Shown here piece after piece: positions 16,301 through 23,846 of a stretch of DNA of 64,000 nt. The first letter of the stretch is position 1, and each line of letters begins with the position of its first letter. The notes under the pieces were generated by a model that saw nothing but the letters and a program-made list of their open reading frames with translations, searched no databases and was not told the DNA's origin. The position numbers were made by a program, and so were the translations under genes. The stretch is from 67-14 sp020438345 (GTDB taxonomy: Bacteria > Actinomycetota > Thermoleophilia > Solirubrobacterales > 70-9): positions 235,713-299,712 of the forward strand of contig CALMSY010000005.1 in the NCBI GenBank assembly GCA_937872475.1, given 5' to 3'.

Positions 16301-16585
16301 ATGAGCAAGATCACAAAGCCGACCGAGACGATCCACCTGCCCGCCCCCTCCTGGGGTCCGGCTGTCTTCGCTTTCGGGGTGCTCGGCCTGATCGCCGGAA
16401 CCTTCGCAAATGACTTCATGTTCCCGGCCTGGTGCTATGCCTTCGTTGGCTTTTTCCTGGTGCTCTTCTCCCTTCGCAGCATGATCAGGAAGGGACGTCG
16501 AGCCTACTTCGCCATGCCTCGCGAGCAGGGCGATGCGCGTGCCGAGCTTCCGGTTGAGAGTTTCCGCGCCCCTTCAGCCGACTAG
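16301..16585 (+). CDS. small two-helix membrane protein, oxidase subunit IV-like
   Basis: A 94-residue protein: cytoplasmic start with IHLPAPSWGPAVF, helix 1 (about 20-38), helix 2 (about 43-60), then a basic and acidic soluble tail. The HLPxPSxxP entry into helix 1 resembles the short cytochrome c oxidase accessory subunits of actinobacteria, and the location between ctaB and a cytochrome c gene agrees. The starting ATG is 9 nt after the stop of the 37-codon gene. Function is inferred from context only. Confidence 0.65.
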   Translation: MSKITKPTETIHLPAPSWGPAVFAFGVLGLIAGTFANDFMFPAWCYAFVGFFLVLFSLRSMIRKGRRAYFAMPREQGDARAELPVESFRAPSAD

Positions 16586-16599
16586 AAATACGGCACAAG

Positions 16600-16630
16600 G
16601 GCGCCTGGACCGCGCAGAGGCGCCTGGACC
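16600..16630 (+). repeat. pair of 12-bp direct repeats in a convergent gap
   Basis: GGCGCCTGGACC occurs at 16600-16611 and 16619-16630 between the small membrane gene and the convergent CBS gene. No terminator-like T-run follows. Apart from this the 72-nt gap holds nothing I can identify. Confidence 0.5.
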
Positions 16631-16657
16631 CGGTGGTGCCCGGCCCGGAACCTGTTT

Positions 16658-17056
16658 CTAGGACACTTTGCTTGAGGTAGCCCCGTCGGAGGTCCAGACG
16701 CGCATGATGTCGCGCATCGAGAGAACTCCAATCAACTCACCGTCGCGATAGACGGTCAGGTGGCGGATTCCGCGCTTCGACATTTCGGTTGCCGCCCGTT
16801 CCAGACTCCACTCGGGAGATGCGGTGATGACTTTCTCGCTCATGTGGTCACCGACAAGCTCGACATCGGGATCAAGACCCTTCCCGACCGCACGCAGAAC
16901 ATCGCGCTCGGTCAGGATCTGGGGACCAGGCCATTCTTCATGCTCGACGATGGCGGCCCCAACTGACCGGCTGCTCATCATGCTTGCCGCTTCCCGAAGC
17001 GTGTGCCCGGGACCTACGCGAAGAACGACATCCGACATCCCGACACTGACCCGCAT
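16658..17056 (-). CDS. CBS-pair domain protein
   Basis: A soluble protein of about 132 residues made of two CBS domains (about 10-60 and 75-125). Both end in the usual GIRHLTVYRDGELIGVLSMRDIMR-type strand and helix, so it is a stand-alone Bateman module that probably binds an adenine nucleotide. The effector and partner are unknown. The ATG at 17056 is preferred because a strong GGAGGGG lies 6 nt before it; ATG 17062 sits too close to that site. It is the only minus-strand gene inside the oxidase cluster. A second CBS pair is encoded at 47.6 kb. Confidence 0.8.
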   Translation of the reverse strand: MRVSVGMSDVVLRVGPGHTLREAASMMSSRSVGAAIVEHEEWPGPQILTERDVLRAVGKGLDPDVELVGDHMSEKVITASPEWSLERAATEMSKRGIRHLTVYRDGELIGVLSMRDIMRVWTSDGATSSKVS

Positions 17057-17172
17057 TCGCATCCCCTCCGGAGTTTGTAACGATCGTTGCCAGCGTATCT
17101 GATCTCTCCCCAGACCTCAACGCCCGGCCCGACTCGACCCCGCCCCGGCTGACCTGCTGCCGCGCCGATATA

Positions 17173-17178
17173 TAGAAT
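17173..17178 (+). promoter_or_regulatory. -10 box of the diheme cytochrome gene
   Basis: TAGAAT within TATATAGAAT lies 21 nt before the ATG at 17200. It predicts a 5' leader of about 15 nt with no clear Shine-Dalgarno site. Confidence 0.5.
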
Positions 17179-17199
17179 GACCGGGCTTCACTCAATGCC

Positions 17200-17910
17200 A
17201 TGAAGAAGAACATGAACTCGACCAAGCTGCCCGTCCTCATTGCGTCCATTGCCGTCCTCGCTGCGGTGGTCGCCGGCTGCGGGACCAAGTCCGCCGCCCC
17301 CGTCAACAATGACTTCCAGGACCGTGGCCGTCAGCTCTTCAATGCGAACTGCGGAACCTGTCATGTTCTCACCGCGGCAGCCAGCACGGGCACCCAGGGC
17401 CCCGATCTCGACGCGGCCTTCGCGCCCGCCCGTGAAGCCGGCATGGACGATGACACCATCAAGGGCATCGTCCGGGCCCAGGTCATTCGCCCGCAGGTTG
17501 TTGACGGCAATTACCCCGGCGTCACCATGCCAGCCAACATTCTCGAAGGCAACGACCTCGAGGACGTCGCCGCCTACGTCGCGGCAGTCGCCGGTGTTCC
17601 GGGCATCCAGCCACCCAAGGCTCCCGGAGAGGGACCGGGCGCCCAGATTTACGCCAACAACGGCTGTGGCAGCTGTCACACGCTTGCCGCGGCGGAATCT
17701 GCCGGACAGCTTGGCCCGAATCTCGACGAGGTCATTCCCGGCATGACCGAGAAGCAGATCCACGAGGCAATCGTTGATCCGGGTGCCGTCATCGCGCCGG
17801 GCTTCCCGAATGCGATGCCGACCAATTACGGCACCGCGATCACCCCCGACCAACTCGATCAGTTGGTCGAGTTCCTCGTTACATCAGCCGCGGCTGATGC
17901 CAACGGCTGA
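17200..17910 (+). CDS. diheme c-type cytochrome, predicted lipoprotein
   Basis: A 236-residue exported protein. The N-terminus MKKNMNSTKL plus a hydrophobic stretch ends in VVAGC27, a lipobox. Two class I cytochrome c domains follow, with heme motifs CGTCH (51-55) and CGSCH (156-160). Met ligands are probable in VTMPAN (M110) and in FPNAMPTNYG. Such membrane-anchored diheme proteins pass electrons between a bc complex and an oxidase on the outer face. It overlaps ctaA by 14 nt. It may serve the canonical aa3 oxidase encoded 19 kb away or the unusual cluster beside it. Confidence 0.88.
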   Translation: MKKNMNSTKLPVLIASIAVLAAVVAGCGTKSAAPVNNDFQDRGRQLFNANCGTCHVLTAAASTGTQGPDLDAAFAPAREAGMDDDTIKGIVRAQVIRPQVVDGNYPGVTMPANILEGNDLEDVAAYVAAVAGVPGIQPPKAPGEGPGAQIYANNGCGSCHTLAAAESAGQLGPNLDEVIPGMTEKQIHEAIVDPGAVIAPGFPNAMPTNYGTAITPDQLDQLVEFLVTSAAADANG

Positions 17911-18877
17911 GACCGGCCTTCTGGCCCGGGTCCGCCGATTCAGTATTTCGCCTGAGCGTTATCAGGTCATCACCCTGATAGCGCTGGTCACTCTGGTTGG
18001 AATCGTCTTTACCGGGGCCGGCGTCCGCCTGACAGCTTCCGGGCTCGGCTGCCCGGACTGGCCGAAGTGCCACGGTCAGTACGTGGCCCCCGCCCAGATC
18101 AACGCCTGGATCGAATACGGAAACCGCCTGGTGACAGGAATCGTGTCTGTAGCAGTGATCGCCGCTTCGTTGCTGGCCTTCTTTCGCCGGCCGTACCGCA
18201 AGCATCTGGTCTGGATCGGCGTGCTACTGCCGCTCGGCGTGATCTGCCAGGCCGTGCTCGGGGCATTCGTCGTCTACTACCACCTGCCCCCGGAACTGGT
18301 GATCTTCCACTTCATCGTCTCGATGATCCTGATCGACGCCGCCTTCGCGCTCTACTGGTGTTCCCGATTCGAGCCGGGAGAGCGGCGCTTTTCCACGGAC
18401 TGGGTGAGTACCTGGGCGGTCCGGGCGCTGATCCCGATCGGCCAGCTGACGATCTTTCTGGGCACGATCACCACCGCCTCAGGCCCCCATCCCGGGGACC
18501 ACGACAAGGAACTGGTCAGACGGTTCGATTTCAAGGGTGGTGACACCCTGGAATGGATCGCCCAGCGTCACGCGGCGGTGGCGGTGATCTTCGCCCTTTC
18601 GGTGTTGGCCGTGATCTTCATCGTTCGACGTCAGGGTGGTGATAATCGCGCCCGGACCCCGCTTCTGGTCACCTTCGGCCTGATCTGCTTCCAGATCGCC
18701 CTTGGAGTCACCCAGTGGCAGCTTCACCTGCCGGCATGGATGGTCTGGCTTCACGTTGCGACCGCCACCCTGCTCTGGGTCGCGGTGCTCTGGTCAGTCG
18801 CCAAGTCAGGCCAGATCACTCCCGGAACCAAAGGTGCCCTGCGCCGCAACCCCGAGGTGGCTTCCGGCCCGGGCTGA
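17897..18877 (+). CDS. ctaA: heme A synthase
   Basis: A 326-residue eight-helix membrane protein that oxidises heme O to heme A. The first half has GAGVRLTASGLGCPDWPKCHG, with the conserved Cys pair of the extracellular loop. Later helices keep the heme His residues in IFHFIVSM, QRHAAVAV and VWLHVATA. The first-helix motif reads IEYGNRL, so N76 replaces the His found in Bacillus CtaA; I believe this variant occurs in other actinobacteria. The ATG at 17897 overlaps the cytochrome gene by 14 nt. With ctaB it completes heme A synthesis. Confidence 0.92.
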   Translation: MPTAETGLLARVRRFSISPERYQVITLIALVTLVGIVFTGAGVRLTASGLGCPDWPKCHGQYVAPAQINAWIEYGNRLVTGIVSVAVIAASLLAFFRRPYRKHLVWIGVLLPLGVICQAVLGAFVVYYHLPPELVIFHFIVSMILIDAAFALYWCSRFEPGERRFSTDWVSTWAVRALIPIGQLTIFLGTITTASGPHPGDHDKELVRRFDFKGGDTLEWIAQRHAAVAVIFALSVLAVIFIVRRQGGDNRARTPLLVTFGLICFQIALGVTQWQLHLPAWMVWLHVATATLLWVAVLWSVAKSGQITPGTKGALRRNPEVASGPG

Positions 18878-18946
18878 TCCAGCGAGATCGTGGTTCAGAG
18901 CGCTATCTGGCCGAATTCTCAATCTCGATGGTCCGGGAGCGGGTGC

Positions 18947-20320
18947 TCAGGACTCGACAAGTTCGGCCGCAGCTCCAGCGAGAGCCGCGGTGTGGGCGTC
19001 GACGTCTCGCGGTTCGGTGTCCGGACACATCAGGGCCATCATGTGGAAAGGGGTCATCAGGATGCCGCGATTGAGCATGTAGAGGTGAAGCAGAGCGTCG
19101 AGCGGAATATCGAAGGCATCGGCCGCTTCCTGGCCTGATTTCGGTCTTTCGGCCCCCAGCATGTATTCGGCACGGCAGCCAAGCCGGGTCACAGTCCAGG
19201 CCAGGTTCGCATCGTCGATCACCTGCTGGACGCCCTCTTCGAAGCGGATTCCCATTTCGATCATGTGCTCGAATGCCTCGTCGGTGAGGACGCTCTCGAG
19301 CGTGGCGCGGGCGGCGGCCAGCGAGAGGGCGTTGCCGGCAAGTGTGCCTCCGACTCCGCCGACATCGGCCGCTTCCCAGACCGTCTTCCCGAGTACCCGC
19401 TCGGCCGTTTCGGTGGTCATGCCGTAGGCCCCGGTGGGGACGCCGCCGGCGATCGGCTTGCCGATGGTGATCAGGTCAGGCTCAAGACCGTGGGCCTTCG
19501 TATAGCCGCCGGGACCGCAGCAGAAGGTGTGGGTCTCATCGATGATCAGCAGGGTTCCGTTCTCACGGGTAAGGCGCCGCAGGGCATCGAGGTATCCCGG
19601 TTCGGGCAGCACGATGCCGATGTTTGTCAGGGCGGGCTCGGCGAGTACACAGGCGACATCACCCTGGGCGAGCTCCCGCTCCAGGCCTTCGAAGTCATTG
19701 AACTCGACCACTCTTGTGGTCTGGGAAATCGGAACGGGCGGCCCGATATTGCCGACCCGGAAGGAGGGTTCGCCATCAACCAGTCGGGCCACGGTCTCAT
19801 CGACCGACCCGTGGTAGCAGTGATTGAAGACCAGCACCTTGTCGCGGCCGGTGATCTCACGGCAGAGTCGGATCGAGAAGCGGTTGGCATCGCTTGCCGA
19901 CAGCGAGAACTGCCACTGGTCGAGACCGAAACGGCGTTTCATCTCCAGCCCGAGCGGCAGTGCATCCTCGCTGGGCAGCATGGTGGTGATTCCGCGGGCC
20001 AGCCGGCGACTGGCCGCGGCCACAGTCGGTTCGGGTGAGTGCCCGGTCATTGCGCCGGTGTCACCGAGACAGAAATCAATCATCCGGTTGCCGTCGACAT
20101 CGGTCAGATGGTTGCCTTTCGCCTCTTCGAAAAACACCGGATGAGACCCCGGCCAGCGGGTCATCCAGTTCATCGGCACCCCGGAGAGAAGTGCCTCCCC
20201 AGCCTGTTCGTGAATCGTTCGGGAGCGCGGGTGGGCGAGGTCGAAGGCCTCCAGTTCCCGTGACATCAGGTCCGAGACCCGATCCGGTGAAATCTTCTGA
20301 AAGGCCGATGAAATGGACAT
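18947..20320 (-). CDS. class III aminotransferase, glutamate-1-semialdehyde mutase-like
   Basis: A 457-residue fold-type I PLP enzyme. It has HCYHGSVDE, the IIDETHTF Asp that binds the pyridine nitrogen, and LITIGKPIAGGVPTGAYG with the Schiff-base Lys. It resembles GSA aminomutases but lies outside tetrapyrrole genes, as do many catabolic amine or beta-amino-acid transaminases. The ATG at 20320 has a GAGAGGAAA ribosome site; in-frame upstream extension is rejected. It is divergent from the enolase gene across a shared region containing a palindromic operator, so it is probably regulated with the catabolic operon. Its substrate is not known. Confidence 0.85.
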   Translation of the reverse strand: MSISSAFQKISPDRVSDLMSRELEAFDLAHPRSRTIHEQAGEALLSGVPMNWMTRWPGSHPVFFEEAKGNHLTDVDGNRMIDFCLGDTGAMTGHSPEPTVAAASRRLARGITTMLPSEDALPLGLEMKRRFGLDQWQFSLSASDANRFSIRLCREITGRDKVLVFNHCYHGSVDETVARLVDGEPSFRVGNIGPPVPISQTTRVVEFNDFEGLERELAQGDVACVLAEPALTNIGIVLPEPGYLDALRRLTRENGTLLIIDETHTFCCGPGGYTKAHGLEPDLITIGKPIAGGVPTGAYGMTTETAERVLGKTVWEAADVGGVGGTLAGNALSLAAARATLESVLTDEAFEHMIEMGIRFEEGVQQVIDDANLAWTVTRLGCRAEYMLGAERPKSGQEAADAFDIPLDALLHLYMLNRGILMTPFHMMALMCPDTEPRDVDAHTAALAGAAAELVES

Positions 20321-20385
20321 TTGAGTCGTTTCCTCTCTCCGTTTTTCAGGGACTGCACTTGACAGGTTAGCCGGATTCTGTTGTT

Positions 20386-20404
20386 TTGTGGAATGATCCA
20401 ACAA
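20386..20404. promoter_or_regulatory. candidate GntR/FCD operator, site 1
   Basis: TTGTGGAATGATCCAACAA fits the palindrome TTGTnGnATnATnCnACAA. It sits between the divergent aminotransferase and enolase genes, 65 nt and 37 nt from their starts. Site 2 before the regulator gene shares the same pattern. Confidence 0.6.
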
Positions 20405-20441
20405 AGTCAAGAGAAGAAGTGAATCCAAGGAGAACCAGTCA

Positions 20442-21746
20442 ATGACTCTCGTCTCACCCGTCATCACCGGAATCGCCGCCCGCGAAGTACTCGACTGTCG
20501 CGGACTCCCGACCCTCCAGGTCGATCTCGAACTGGACGAGGTGATCACCGCCACTGCCGATGTTCCATCCGGCCGTTCAACCGGTGTCAACGAGGCCTTC
20601 GAGCTGCGCGACGGCGGCAGCAGGTTCGGTGGCTTCGGAATGCTCAACGCCGCCGGCAACGTGACCGGAGAGATCGCCGATGCCCTGGTCGGCGAACCGC
20701 TCGTCGATCAGCGCGCCCTGGACCGCCTCCTGATCGAACTCGACGGCACCGAAAACAAAAGTCGCCTGGGAGCCAACGCGATCCTCGGAGTTTCCCTGGC
20801 CGCCGCCCGCGCCCAGGCGGACTATCACGGCCTGCCCCTGTATCGCTCTATCAGCTCGAATTCACACATACTCCCCGTACCCCTTGTCAACCTGATCAAC
20901 GGTGGCAAGCATGCCTCGAACGACCTCGACTTCCAGGAGTTCATCGTGCTCCCGGTGGGGGCCGAATCAATTCTCGAGGCTCTCCAGATCTCGACCGAGG
21001 TAAACCTCGCGCTGGCCGACATTCTGCTGCCCCGTTACGGAAAGCCGGCCCTGAACACGGGTGACGAAGGTGGCTACGCCCCGGCGATCAGCGATCCCCG
21101 CGAGGCCCTGGCCCTGCTCCACGAAGCGGTCAAGGCGGCCGGCCACAAGGGGCGCTTCCGCTATGGACTCGATTGTGCCGCCAGTCACTATTACGACAGC
21201 GATACCGGCAATTACAGGATCGCCGGCGAGGAGCGTGATCGCGACGGAATGATCAGCCTCTACAAGGAGCTGATAGCCGACTTCGACGTCGTGACGATCG
21301 AGGATCCGCTCGATGAAGAAGACTTCGAGGGATTCGCACAATTGACAGAAGAGGTCGATATCCAGATAGTCGGTGACGACCTCTTCACAACCAACCCTGC
21401 GCGCCTGGCCCGCGGACTCGAGCAAGGCTCCGCGAATTCCCTGCTCTGGAAGTTCAACCAGATCGGCACGCTCTCGGAGGCGCTCGATGCGGCCGAAATG
21501 GCCCACAAGGCGGGATACACGGTCGTGGTTTCGGAACGCTCCGGCGAGACAGAAGACCCGATCATCGCCGATCTCTCGGTTGCCCTCGGGGCCGGGCAGA
21601 TCAAGACCGGAGCCCCGGTCCGGGGCGAGCGGACCGCCAAGTACAACCGGCTGATCCGGATCAGCGAGGAACTTGGCGAGAACGCGACCTACCCGGGAGA
21701 TGTCTTCGGCTCCAGGTCCCGAATCCCCTTGAACGAGATTGCCTGA
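20442..21746 (+). CDS. divergent enolase homologue (phosphopyruvate hydratase family)
   Basis: A 434-residue enolase-fold protein. Metal ligands D244, E287 and D312 and catalytic E209 and K337 are conserved, as are H157, E166 and K388. However, the loop that reads SHRSGETED in classical enolases is SERSGETED (Glu at 365), the SGASTG loop is SGRSTG, and STGVNEA has Asn50. The fold is intact but the phosphate end of the site is altered. It lies upstream of a glycerate 2-kinase, whose product 2-phosphoglycerate is enolase's substrate, so either a dedicated catabolic enolase or a neofunctionalised dehydratase is possible. AAGGAGA precedes the ATG. Confidence 0.85.
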   Translation: MTLVSPVITGIAAREVLDCRGLPTLQVDLELDEVITATADVPSGRSTGVNEAFELRDGGSRFGGFGMLNAAGNVTGEIADALVGEPLVDQRALDRLLIELDGTENKSRLGANAILGVSLAAARAQADYHGLPLYRSISSNSHILPVPLVNLINGGKHASNDLDFQEFIVLPVGAESILEALQISTEVNLALADILLPRYGKPALNTGDEGGYAPAISDPREALALLHEAVKAAGHKGRFRYGLDCAASHYYDSDTGNYRIAGEERDRDGMISLYKELIADFDVVTIEDPLDEEDFEGFAQLTEEVDIQIVGDDLFTTNPARLARGLEQGSANSLLWKFNQIGTLSEALDAAEMAHKAGYTVVVSERSGETEDPIIADLSVALGAGQIKTGAPVRGERTAKYNRLIRISEELGENATYPGDVFGSRSRIPLNEIA

Positions 21747-21765
21747 TTGTGGAATAATTCGACAC
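21747..21765. promoter_or_regulatory. candidate GntR/FCD operator, site 2
   Basis: TTGTGGAATAATTCGACAC matches site 1 at 15 of 19 positions, including nearly all symmetric ones. It fills the whole gap between the enolase stop and the regulator's ATG. A protein bound here would block expression of the regulator itself and everything downstream. Confidence 0.6.
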
Positions 21766-22461
21766 ATGACCGAGAATCTGCCTGACATCGGAGTTCGCGT
21801 TTCCCCCGTCTCGACCGTCGAAGCGGCCGCAAACGCGCTGCGTGAATTGATCCTCGACGGCAACCTGGAGCCCGGGGTGAGGCTGCGCGAACATGACTTT
21901 GCGGAGCGACTGGGGATCGCCCGGCATTCTTTCCGGGCTGCCACCCAGATACTGATCGGTGAAGGGCTGCTGAAGCGGGAGCCGCACCGCGGGGTCGAGG
22001 TCGCGATCCTCGCCGCCGATGATGTGGCTGACATCTTCCGGCTGCGGGAAGCGCTCGAGATTGAAGCAGTGCGGATCGTGACCGCGGCCGGAGTCGTACC
22101 GGCGGAAGCCCACCGTGCGGTAACGGAAATGTCGGCTTTGTCCGATGACGCCCCGTGGCGGGATGTCGTCTGGCCCGACCAGCGGTTCCACCGGGCGATA
22201 ATCGACGCCACCAACAGCCCTCGCCTGGCCCGCGCGTATCAGGGCCTTCAATCCGAGATCACTCTCTGCCTGGCCCAGCTCCGTCCCGTGTACGACGCCC
22301 CGGCCGAAGTCGCAGCCGAGCACGAAGAACTGCTCGGTCCGATCATCTCCGGTGACGTCGAACTGGCCGAAAAGCTCTTTCGCGCCCATTTGGCCGAAGC
22401 CGCCGAGAATCTGATCGGCCTGCATCAGGAACGCAACCAGGAAGCCGATCCGGGAGCCTGA
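21766..22461 (+). CDS. GntR-family regulator with FCD domain
   Basis: A 231-residue protein. The N-terminal winged helix (about 18-78, with LREHDFAERLGIARHSFRAATQILIGEGLL and a wing KREPHRGVEV) is followed by an all-helical FCD ligand domain (about 85-220) with the metal-binding Asp and His pattern (DQRFHRAI, AEHEELLGPI, LFRAHL). FadR-subfamily members usually sense an organic acid from the pathway they control. The ATG immediately follows site 2, and its stop overlaps the glycerate kinase start (TGATG). It is the likely repressor of this locus. Confidence 0.9.
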   Translation: MTENLPDIGVRVSPVSTVEAAANALRELILDGNLEPGVRLREHDFAERLGIARHSFRAATQILIGEGLLKREPHRGVEVAILAADDVADIFRLREALEIEAVRIVTAAGVVPAEAHRAVTEMSALSDDAPWRDVVWPDQRFHRAIIDATNSPRLARAYQGLQSEITLCLAQLRPVYDAPAEVAAEHEELLGPIISGDVELAEKLFRAHLAEAAENLIGLHQERNQEADPGA

Positions 22462-23846
22462 TGGCCAAGGCCGTGTCGAACACCAGAGCGTCGATCCGCA
22501 ACATGGAACAGCTCTGCTCGCGCGGTCTCACCGACCTCAGAAGAGATGCGCTCGAGATCGCCCAGGTCGGACTTGCCGCCTGTGACGGAGCCGGTGCCGC
22601 CCGTGAGGCCGTCAGCCTCACCCCGGGCGGGGTGATGATCGACGGCATCCAGCATGACCTGGCCGAAGGGCAGCGACTCTTCGTACTCGGAGCCGGCAAG
22701 GCGACTCTCCCGATCGCCGAAGCCCTCGAAGACGTGCTCGGGGAACGGATAGACGGAGGCGTGGTGATCCTGCGCCGGGGTGAGATTTCCGACCTCAGAT
22801 ACATCGACGCCTACATCGCCGACCATCCTCTGCCAACCAGGGAATCAGTCGAGGGAGCGATCCATCTGGAGGAGTTGGCCAGCGAAGCCAGGGACGGTGA
22901 CCTGGTCATCGCCTGCTTCACAGGGGGCAGTTCCGCGCTCGCTTCCCTTCCACCCGACGGAGTTACTTTCGAGGACAAGCGCCTTCTCCATGAGCTCCTG
23001 CTTGGCTCTGGAATGCCGATCTCAAGCGTCAATACCGTCCGCAAGCATGTGTCAACCGTCAAAGGTGGCCGGCTCGCCGCCGACATCGCCCCGGCCCGCA
23101 TCGTCAACCTGACGATTTCCGATGTAGCCGGCGACGTCCACGACCTTGTCACCGACCCGTCGGTCCAGGACACATCCTCGATCGGCGATGCGATAGCTGT
23201 GCTCAAGGACTACGGCATCTGGGACCAGGTTTCCGATTCGGTCGTCGAACACCTGAAGTCACCCGCGGCCGAATCGCCCGACCTATCCGGTATCGAGATC
23301 CACACGTCGATGCTAGTGACAGGGATAGGAGTCTGTGAAGCGATGGTCGAGGAGTCCCGCCGGCGCGGCTTCGAACCGGTCATCCTGACAACCACCCTTG
23401 AAGGTGAGGCCCGTGAGATGGGCCGTTTCATCGCCGACATGGCCCGTTCAAGCGCCCGGAGCTCCTACCCCTTCAAACCGGGCACGGCGATTCTCGGCTG
23501 TGGTGGCGAGAATGCGGTCGCGATCGCCGGCAAGGGATCATTCGGAGACGGCGGCCCGGGCCAGGAAGCAGCTCTCGCCGCCGCGCCGATCCTCGACGGC
23601 AGCAATGTCGCTTCGATATTCATGGATACCGACGGGTCCGACGGCGGGACTGACGCGGCAGGCGGCATCTGCGACGGGAAGACCGCTTCTCGCGCGGCCG
23701 AGATCGGCCTCGACTTACGGCAGGCGCTCCTCTCCCACACTTCCAGGGAACCGTTTTCAGTACTCGGTGACCTGATCGAAACCGGTGCCACCGGCACCAA
23801 CGTGAACGACCTCTTTGTGACTCTGATCGGGAAGGAAGCAGAGTGA
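22461..23846 (+). CDS. glycerate 2-kinase (DUF4147/MOFRL family)
   Basis: A 461-residue two-domain protein: an N-terminal glycerate kinase domain with LFVLGAGKAT and CFTGGSSAL, and a C-terminal MOFRL domain with LGCGGENAVAI and MDTDGSDGGTDAAGG. This family phosphorylates D-glycerate to 2-phosphoglycerate with ATP. The residues around SSVNTVRKHVSTVKGGRLA are typical. Start and stop overlap both neighbours (TGATG and GTGA), so it is the third gene of a tightly coupled operon. Together with the adjacent enolase it could route glycerate into phosphoenolpyruvate. Confidence 0.88.
   Translation: MAKAVSNTRASIRNMEQLCSRGLTDLRRDALEIAQVGLAACDGAGAAREAVSLTPGGVMIDGIQHDLAEGQRLFVLGAGKATLPIAEALEDVLGERIDGGVVILRRGEISDLRYIDAYIADHPLPTRESVEGAIHLEELASEARDGDLVIACFTGGSSALASLPPDGVTFEDKRLLHELLLGSGMPISSVNTVRKHVSTVKGGRLAADIAPARIVNLTISDVAGDVHDLVTDPSVQDTSSIGDAIAVLKDYGIWDQVSDSVVEHLKSPAAESPDLSGIEIHTSMLVTGIGVCEAMVEESRRRGFEPVILTTTLEGEAREMGRFIADMARSSARSSYPFKPGTAILGCGGENAVAIAGKGSFGDGGPGQEAALAAAPILDGSNVASIFMDTDGSDGGTDAAGGICDGKTASRAAEIGLDLRQALLSHTSREPFSVLGDLIETGATGTNVNDLFVTLIGKEAE

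Noticed and set aside
18878..18946. terminator between ctaA and the convergent aminotransferase
   Set aside because: No stem with a T-run on either strand.
20321..20659. N-terminal extension of the GSA-like aminotransferase to 20659
   Set aside because: It would run through the divergent promoter, the operator and the enolase start. A ribosome site supports ATG 20320.
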